Notes under the pieces: generated by a model
Told to the model about the DNA's origin: nothing
Database searches by the model: none
The model's input: only the letters and a program-made list of their open reading frames with translations
Source of the DNA: Hirsutella rhossiliensis
Taxonomy: Eukaryota; Ascomycota; Sordariomycetes; Hypocreales; Ophiocordycipitaceae
Length of the DNA stretch: 64,000 bases
Assembly (NCBI RefSeq): GCF_020360975.1
Contig: NW_025408670.1
Span: forward strand, 3,162,001 to 3,226,000
Direction of reading: 5' to 3'
Shown here: positions 58,561 through 64,000 of the stretch, one piece after another
Layout of the letters: the number at the start of each line of letters is the position of its first letter
Numbering within the stretch: the stretch's first letter is position 1
Translations under genes and position numbers: made by a program

Positions 58561-60270
58561 TCAGCATTTTACCGTATGAACTCCATGACGATCCCGTCGG
58601 TGCTCCGAGGCAGGCCCCGGCGGTGACAATGGGCCTGAGGCTCCATCAGCCCCATGCCTCGGATGTGCCTGGGCGAGCCTCGATTCGTCGAGCAGGAGCC
58701 GTGAGATGCCCATCTCACCTCCCATGACATGTGGCGCGCTTGCCTCGCCGAATTCGAAGCTCTGTGGCGCATGAACGTAGCTCGACGAGTCTATCGTGTG
58801 TAGGGACCAAACGGGCAGCTCAGTGCCACCCGTAGCGGGCCTGGGTCGCTTGAGCGAATCGTCTATCGACATGACGATTGAAGGTTCGAGTGTATTGTTG
58901 CCCCAGGCCTCATCTTTGGCCTGGAACGTGCCCTTTTCAATGCGCTGGTATACGCCCGGGTACTTGTTGCGCACCCGATCTCTCAAGTCGGTTGGCTGCC
59001 TGGTGGACAGGTGGAAGCGGGGGTCGCGTTGGATTTTGGTCCAGGCAGGGCCATAGATGTCGAGGCCATCCAGGATCTCACGGTCATCCAGGTTCGTGAA
59101 CGGGCGTCTTTCGCGTCGTAGGGACTTCTTGAACGGCCCATGGATGCCCAACACGGCCAGGTCCTCCATCTTCTTGCGGTGTGCCCTGCTCTTCCTTTGT
59201 CTCGGTCCTGCCTCTGAGCCCTGATGATGGCTGACGGCATTCTCCTTCGGCAATGTCTCCTTCGGCGACTCGTCTTCTTCAATGAGGATATTCTCCGAGT
59301 GGATGCCCTTCTTTGCCTTTTGGCTCGGTTCCCGCGGCTTAGGAGGCGGCGGCGGCGGTGGCGAGTCGGGTTGCCCGGCCCCGCCCGGTCCGCGAAGCTC
59401 CACGGGGCAACAGGTCCTGAATCGGTCCTTGAGATCTCCGGCGGTGCGGTCGTTGAAGGTAAAGTCGGGATCCTCCAAGATGGTGGTCCATTTGCCAACA
59501 CCATGGCGGTTGACGCCCAACAGGAGATGCTTCGTCTCTTCCTCGGACCACTTCCTCCGCGGCTTCGTGGCGCGCTTCCTTCCCCTGTAGACTATTTTGT
59601 CGGCATCCGACGAGGTCGAGGTGTTACTCTTGTCTTCGGCTCCGCGGCCAAAGTCCGGTAGCAGCTTCATCTGGCTCGTGTCGTGCTGGCTGAAGGAATT
59701 GGACGAGGCAATGGGTGGGAAGAGGGCGGCATGCGGAGGGGGTTCGTGCAGGCCGTTGATGATGGGCGGCATGGCCAGCGTCTGCTGGGCGGCCTTTTGC
59801 TTCTTCATCGGCTGGGGCAGCTGGACAAAGTCGTCTTTGGCGTGAAGGTTGCGAGCTCGCTTCTTGTTGTAGGCTTCGTCGGGCGCGTCGGGCAGCTCAT
59901 TGAGGATCTTGGCGTGGGTGTGGGCGTGAGACGAGTGCTCTGCTGCATCCGATTCGCCCAGCAGCAGTCGCACAGGGTAGGCGGAAGGGCCAGTAGGGTA
60001 CCTTGCTTCCCATCGTGCCTCATCCTTGCGATGGGCGGCGGAAGGGTCATCGCCGGGGAGGGAGAAGGCAAAGGCGCTGGCGGCAAAGGTGACCCCGTCG
60101 ACTCCGTAGCGGTCGTTGCGGTGGCTTGCGTCGGGCTCGAGGGGGGGGAGCGCGCGTTCCGAGGACATGGGCAGCGGCAGAGCATAGAGGGGCGGGAGAT
60201 CGGCGTGCTGGACCTGGGGCGTTGTCGACTCATTGAGCAGATGGATGAGACGAGGCTCGATGGTGGCCAT
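58561..60270 (-). CDS. Two-Myb telobox protein, Tay1/Teb1-like telomeric-repeat-binding candidate
   Basis: A 569-residue single-exon ORF from ATG at 60270. Two Myb/SANT repeats are visible: residues about 238-292 (RRKWSEEETKHLLLGVNRHG..KWTTIL) and about 387-441 (RRPFTNLDDREILDGLDIYG.AWTKI). Each ends in a telobox-type recognition helix (GDLKDRFRT at 279-287, TDLRDRVRN at 427-435) like the VDLKDKWRN motif of telomere-binding Myb proteins. Yarrowia Tay1 and fission yeast Teb1 also have two such Mybs, so this is likely a TTAGGG-repeat-binding nuclear protein acting at telomeres or promoters (inference). The rest is low-complexity: Pro/Ala-rich N-terminus, NKKRAR basic patch (about 135-140), an eight-proline run with a preceding Pro (302-310) and an acidic linker. 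It shares a divergent promoter with the membrane-protein gene at 60891. The last 30 residues look atypical, so the true end might use an intron. Confidence 0.8.
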   Translation of the reverse strand: MATIEPRLIHLLNESTTPQVQHADLPPLYALPLPMSSERALPPLEPDASHRNDRYGVDGVTFAASAFAFSLPGDDPSAAHRKDEARWEARYPTGPSAYPVRLLLGESDAAEHSSHAHTHAKILNELPDAPDEAYNKKRARNLHAKDDFVQLPQPMKKQKAAQQTLAMPPIINGLHEPPPHAALFPPIASSNSFSQHDTSQMKLLPDFGRGAEDKSNTSTSSDADKIVYRGRKRATKPRRKWSEEETKHLLLGVNRHGVGKWTTILEDPDFTFNDRTAGDLKDRFRTCCPVELRGPGGAGQPDSPPPPPPPKPREPSQKAKKGIHSENILIEEDESPKETLPKENAVSHHQGSEAGPRQRKSRAHRKKMEDLAVLGIHGPFKKSLRRERRPFTNLDDREILDGLDIYGPAWTKIQRDPRFHLSTRQPTDLRDRVRNKYPGVYQRIEKGTFQAKDEAWGNNTLEPSIVMSIDDSLKRPRPATGGTELPVWSLHTIDSSSYVHAPQSFEFGEASAPHVMGGEMGISRLLLDESRLAQAHPRHGADGASGPLSPPGPASEHRRDRHGVHTVKC

Positions 60271-60890
60271 CTTGCGCGACGCGCTTGGGCTGGTGCATCG
60301 GGGTGCTTGTTAAAGGGTCCGGCAAGGAGGCAGAGAGGGCGAAAGCAAGGGGGAGGGGGAAGAGAGCGAGACCCGGCGGCTGCGGTTCGACATGTCCTCG
60401 GGAGCCGTTGATTTCTCCTTGTTGTACCCCTGTGGCCTGGATATAGCTTTGAGCATCAACCTGAGGCGTAGCGACGACGGCCGGCCTTTGGTACATGCCT
60501 GGTCAGGTAGGAATGCAGTTCGGCTGGCCCCGGAGAATTCACGTGAAACGGCCAAGTCACAGGGGGGGTGGGGATTTGGGTTGAGGGAGTTGCCTGGGTG
60601 GGGCCGCCGCGACAACTAAGCACCTAACGACGGGCCGACATGCATTATTCGGCTCTACCCGGGTTATCTCCTCGACAGCCAGCGCACCTCACCGTACATG
60701 CAGGCCCGGGCCAGGCACATGCGACGGCACAAGAGAAAGACACGGAGACGCCATCGACACGCACGAGCTCCCCCGCCCGCTGTCACTCGGTTCCTTCCCC
60801 TTGCTGCGAGCCGAGCCGCCCAGGCATCGAGATAGCGTCGTGCCACCTGTTCCGAAGAGCTCTCCCTCCCCCGCCCCGCCAGTTCTCGCC
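60271..60890. promoter_or_regulatory. Divergent promoter between telobox gene and membrane-protein gene
   Basis: About 620 bp between two divergent start codons (60270 minus, 60891 plus). It includes GC-rich tracts and C/T-rich stretches just before 60891 (ctctccctcccccgccccgcc). Neither strand has an ORF with recognisable content. No TATA box is evident. Confidence 0.5.
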
Positions 60891-61483
60891 ATGGCATCCT
60901 CGCTGCCGACCGTGCCGCGCCTCGTCTTCACCATTGTCGAGCCCCTATCGCTGTGAGCCACCGAGCGCTGCCGCCCCTGCGCGCGTCGACAATGGCTAAT
61001 TCGACGGGCCAGCCTGGCGGGCTTCCTCGGCGCCGTCAGCGATCCTGCCTGGTTTGCTGCGGAGCAGGTTCCTGACAAGATGCCGCTTGCCGTCACACCA
61101 AGCAGCGTCGTCCTGGCCCTGCAGCTGGGCAATCTCTACCTGCTCATGGCCCTCGTCGGCCTCGCAGTCCTCTTCACCACGTCCGAGATCAAGGTGGTGC
61201 GCAACTACCTCGTCGCGCTGTGGCTCGGCGACATTGGCCATGTCGCCTTCAGCTGCCACGGCCTCGGAGCTGAGCGAATCATGAATCCGTCCGCGTGGAA
61301 TGCCATGGCCTGGGGCAACATTGCCATGACGGTGCGTGGCCTCACGCGACCCAGGTCCTCTTTCGTCCATGCTGTTGCTCATGCGCCCGACAGGTGTTTT
61401 TGTTCATGATGCGCTCTGCTTACTTGCTCGGTCTCTTTGGCCCTGATAAGCCGGCCGAGGCGCCCGGGAAGAAGTCTATCTGA
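60891..61483 (+). CDS. Small four-helix membrane protein (DUF7704-like)
   Basis: Three exons, 60891-60952, 61013-61331 and 61394-61483, encode 156 residues. Introns are 60 bp (ggctaattc branch-like site) and 62 bp, both GT-AG and both preserving the frame. Four hydrophobic segments are visible at about residues 9-30, 51-75, 85-106 and 116-143, with short polar loops (VVRN after helix 2) and a Lys-rich C-terminus ending GKKSI. I associate this layout (IEP-like first helix, LGDIGHV in the third) with the fungal DUF7704 family from memory. Its biochemical role is unknown. The start at 60891 is supported by the acceptable CC-ATGG context and by the exon 1 frame joining exon 2. Confidence 0.75.
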
Positions 61484-62088
61484 GTACAACCTCTCGTGCA
61501 TTCATCTGTTCTCTGCTCCTCGTATCCTTCTCCCTTTGGCAATGTCCATTCATCTGGGCGAGCAGAGTCAGTCCGTTTCCCATGACAGTCGTCCTTCACA
61601 TGTCTGATGCAGCTTGCGGGTCTAGGTTGTCCCTTGTTGGGTTGCACTGAGTGAGGCGTGCAGATGCCGAACTTGGAAGCGGGAGCATGACCAAATCGGC
61701 GCCTTGGGAACTTGGGTTGGTAATTCTAGAGCCTGCTCCGCTGATTCGCCGTCATGCCTTTTCTCATTCGTGCAACAGATAAGCTCCTTATTGCATATAT
61801 GTCGCTTAGCTCGAGGCTCGATAAGGTTCAAACATTCTTATCAAGATATTCATAAAAGCAGTATGCAGATAACGCGACGTACCGCGCTACTGCGACAGCA
61901 AAAACATACAGCACCTTAGGGTTAGGGTCTCGCTTGGCTTCCTACTATCTACTCACACGCCACTCTCGCCAGGGATTGCTCGCTTCCTGTCCAACGCGGC
62001 CGTCTTGATTTTTTTGCTTTCGAGCTCATCGAAGTGCTCTCGTGTCATTCTGGATCGCAGCGGCCGCGTCCCACCGCGTACGCACACC
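61484..62088. promoter_or_regulatory. Upstream region of the TRF-like gene
   Basis: About 605 bp, holding the 3' end of the membrane-protein gene on its left and the promoter of the 62089 gene on its right. Apart from the telomeric-repeat motif at 61916-61927 I see no distinct element. It has no supported ORF. Confidence 0.5.
61916..61927 (+). promoter_or_regulatory. Interstitial telomeric repeat TTAGGGTTAGGG
   Basis: Two exact head-to-tail copies of the common fungal telomere unit TTAGGG lie 162 bp upstream of the ATG at 62089. Telobox Myb and TRF-type proteins bind this sequence. It is a plausible regulatory site for either neighbouring telomere-protein gene (inference). Confidence 0.65.
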
Positions 62089-64000
62089 ATGCAGACTCGC
62101 CAGCAAAGCACCCGGCAGCGCGAAGCCAAGTCAGTAATGGCTGTGCCCGAGGATCGCAAGGCCACTCGCAGCACGCGTCGGAAAGCAGCTCCAGACACGC
62201 TGGTCGCCGGTCTTGGGACTAGCTCCGCACCGCGACGTGGGCCTGCGAACGGGAAGAAAAATGACACCAAGCCCGGCTCACTCGTCAGAGATCCCGCCCC
62301 TCGACGCGGCGCACCGGTTGGAAAAGCATTCAGTGTGACCAACATTACCGTGAGGAATGGACATGAGAGCCAGGACGAGGAAGATGAGGACGACGGCGGC
62401 GGCAGCGAATCAAAATCCTCTGTGCCTCGGGACTCGGCGGCGGGAGGACTCGACAGCAATGCTGAAGAAGGCGAGAAAGAAAGGCAGCAAATCATGACAC
62501 AGCTTCGGCCTGATCTGGAACGCGCAATCGCTGAGTTAATGGAATGCCTGGACAACCGAGATTCCGGGAACAAAATACTTCGCGCGGTTTTCATAACGAA
62601 GAGGGATGCCTTCATGTATCTCCGAAAGTACTACCAGGAGGCCAAGACAACGTCGGTTCTAATCGACTGGACTAAGCCGGGAGCCCTGCACAACCTCGTC
62701 CAAGCCGACGAGAAGGCCGTCATCGTTCTGGCACGGGCCAACCAGGTCGCTACGCTCGACTACATCCGGCGCATTCAAACCGATAGCCACCTTGACAAGC
62801 AAGCCTTCCTCCAGACTCTAGATACTTCGTTTCCAACTCTATTCCGAACCCCGAATCTCCACAAACAGTACCCTTGGATGATGGTGAAGATTCGAACCTG
62901 CTATCTCATCGAGACTTTGGCCAATCATCAAAGTAAAGCAACTGTCCAAGATTCCATGGCAAACATCTTCTGCGAAACAACTGATAATCTTGACTACGCG
63001 AGTCTGTGCGAGACTGGGCCCTACAGGAGCCTTGGCGGAGAAGACGAAGAGGACCACAAGATTTGCCGGGATACGATCACGAGAATTTTGACCTGCATAG
63101 CCAATGCCAAGAAGAACTTGGTGCTGGAAGCTCTAAGGCGAGAGTTCCAACTAAGTGAGCTTCTGGAGGAACTTAAGGGATGGATGGCGGAAATGCATTC
63201 CGCGCTCGATCGAGAGATTGAAGAAGAATACAGCCCTGATGGCCAAGAGAAGTCGGATGGGTCCGAATCCAGCCCTGATGACGAGCTTGAGGAGACTGTG
63301 CGCCCTGACGAGGCAGATATTCAGTGAGTATGACCCCAACGGCGCAGAACGGTTCTCTCCCTCCCTTCAAAATCCGTCCATGTGCCCCGAGCTAACACTG
63401 CAGACCAACAATGTTTCAAGACAAGACATCGATCCGAGAGCTCGAGGCCACCAGGGACCGCCGTGTATTGAAGAGGGCTCATGACGACGCGGCAAACGAT
63501 GAAGAGGGACAGGAGGCCGACTTCGAGCAGGATCGCCGGGCTGTTGTCCAACGCACCCGAGATTCCGCCCGGGAGCCCTGGACGACACGCGGTCATGGCC
63601 ATGGCAAGGGAATCGTGTCCCGGTTCGCCCAAGCATCGGGAAACCCGTCCTCGGCCCCTGCCTATCTGGGCTCCTCGCAGCAGGCAGCGGCGCAGGGCCC
63701 CGGCGCCTCGGACGACCTGATCCGCATCCCGGTGCGCACGGCGTACACGCGGCGCCGGGCCTGGACCGGCCGGGACACGGACATGCTCATCAAGCTCATC
63801 GGCGAGACCGAGGCCTATTACGCCGAGATTGAGCGGCGCTACAGCGACCAATTTGAGTACCCGCGCGGCCAGCAGGCGTATCGCGACAAGGCGCGCAACC
63901 TCAAGGTCGACTACCTGCTCAACGACGAGCGCCTGCCGCCCGAGTTTGACAGGGTCTCGCTGGGGCCCAAGGAGGTGCATAAGCTCAAGTGTGCGGGCAA
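62089..64000 (+). CDS. TRF/Taz1-like telomere-repeat-binding protein (partial, runs off window)
   Basis: Exon 1 is 62089-63323. Intron 63324-63403 (80 bp, gctaacactgcag acceptor) leads to exon 2 from 63404, which is still open at the window end. I chose ATG 62089 over the upstream open frame because the earlier codons have no ATG and follow the telomeric motif. Residues 1-130 are basic/acidic and disordered. About 134-385 form an all-helical region (LRPDLERAIAELMECL, KYYQEAKTTSV, FLQTLDTSFPTLFR) that could be a TRF-homology dimerisation domain. About residues 528-583 form a Myb-like domain with RRRAWTGRDTDMLIKLI and a recognition helix QQAYRDKARNLKV reminiscent of telobox helices. This layout resembles TRF1/TRF2/Taz1. 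Assignment rests on architecture and motif memory. The C-terminus is unseen. Confidence 0.65.

Noticed and set aside
59683..60411. 242-codon plus-strand frame
   Set aside because: It is antisense to the telobox gene, Gly/Arg-rich with no domain, and fully explained by the opposite-strand coding sequence.
61953..62615. 220-codon minus-strand frame with Ser-rich stretches
   Set aside because: It is the shadow of exon 1 of the TRF-like gene. Acidic codons read backwards give poly-Ser.
63321..63980. 219-codon minus-strand frame
   Set aside because: It is antisense to exon 2 of the TRF-like gene, whose plus-strand frame is set by a clean intron and the Myb-like domain.
1..64000. CRISPR arrays, bacterial operons, rRNA genes
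   Set aside because: The genome is fungal. No regularly spaced short repeats and no rRNA sequence were seen.

Overview
The window is a piece of a filamentous ascomycete chromosome, probably a Sordariomycete. The evidence is short GT-AG introns with CTAAC-type branch sites, a fungal eS4 ribosomal protein gene, telobox and TRF-like telomere-protein genes, and very heavy repeat-induced point mutation (RIP). The species cannot be fixed from the sequence alone.

Bases 1 to about 54,400 are a gene-empty, RIP-destroyed transposon graveyard. CpA and TpG are almost absent over long stretches while CpG survives, so ATG, CAA, CAG and TGG codons have largely become ATA, TAA or TAG. Transposon proteins can still be read through these stops. 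The layout is a nested stack that can be resolved to the base from target-site duplications (TSDs). Gypsy-1a (4068-12315) sits inside the 5' LTR of Gypsy-2 (4039-21103). Gypsy-2 itself split an older Gypsy integrase tail. Gypsy-1a was hit by a 366-bp miniature LTR element (9010-9375), and Gypsy-2 by a Fot1/pogo DNA transposon (18403-20258). Gypsy-1b (24278-31974) and a second Fot1/pogo element (32085-33922) follow. Gypsy-3 lies on the minus strand (34215-46034) and contains a whole Copia-2 (38805-45236), which in turn carries a 370-bp SINE-like insertion (41333-41702). Copia-1 (46971-53304) closes the block, and a rearranged Copia-1 fragment opens it (262-3628), preceded by the end of another Copia-2 (1-261).

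Between about 54,350 and 54,560 the composition changes sharply to normal coding DNA. The first gene after the boundary is an SRPK-like protein kinase with intact catalytic motifs but a damaged frame (54781-56155). Then come eS4/RPS4 (minus, 56880-57873), a two-Myb telobox protein of Tay1/Teb1 type (minus, 58561-60270), a small four-helix membrane protein (60891-61483), and a TRFH/Myb protein resembling TRF/Taz1 that runs off the window end (62089-64000+). Two candidate telomere-repeat-binding genes therefore lie about 1.8 kb apart, and a TTAGGGTTAGGG motif lies 162 bp upstream of the second one's start codon.

The points most worth following are the two short insertions (366 and 370 bp) that kept CpA/TpG inside RIP-saturated hosts, the antisense ORFs at the 3' ends of both Gypsy-1 copies, the extra 3' ORF of Gypsy-2, and the telomere-protein gene pair with its telomeric-repeat promoter motif.
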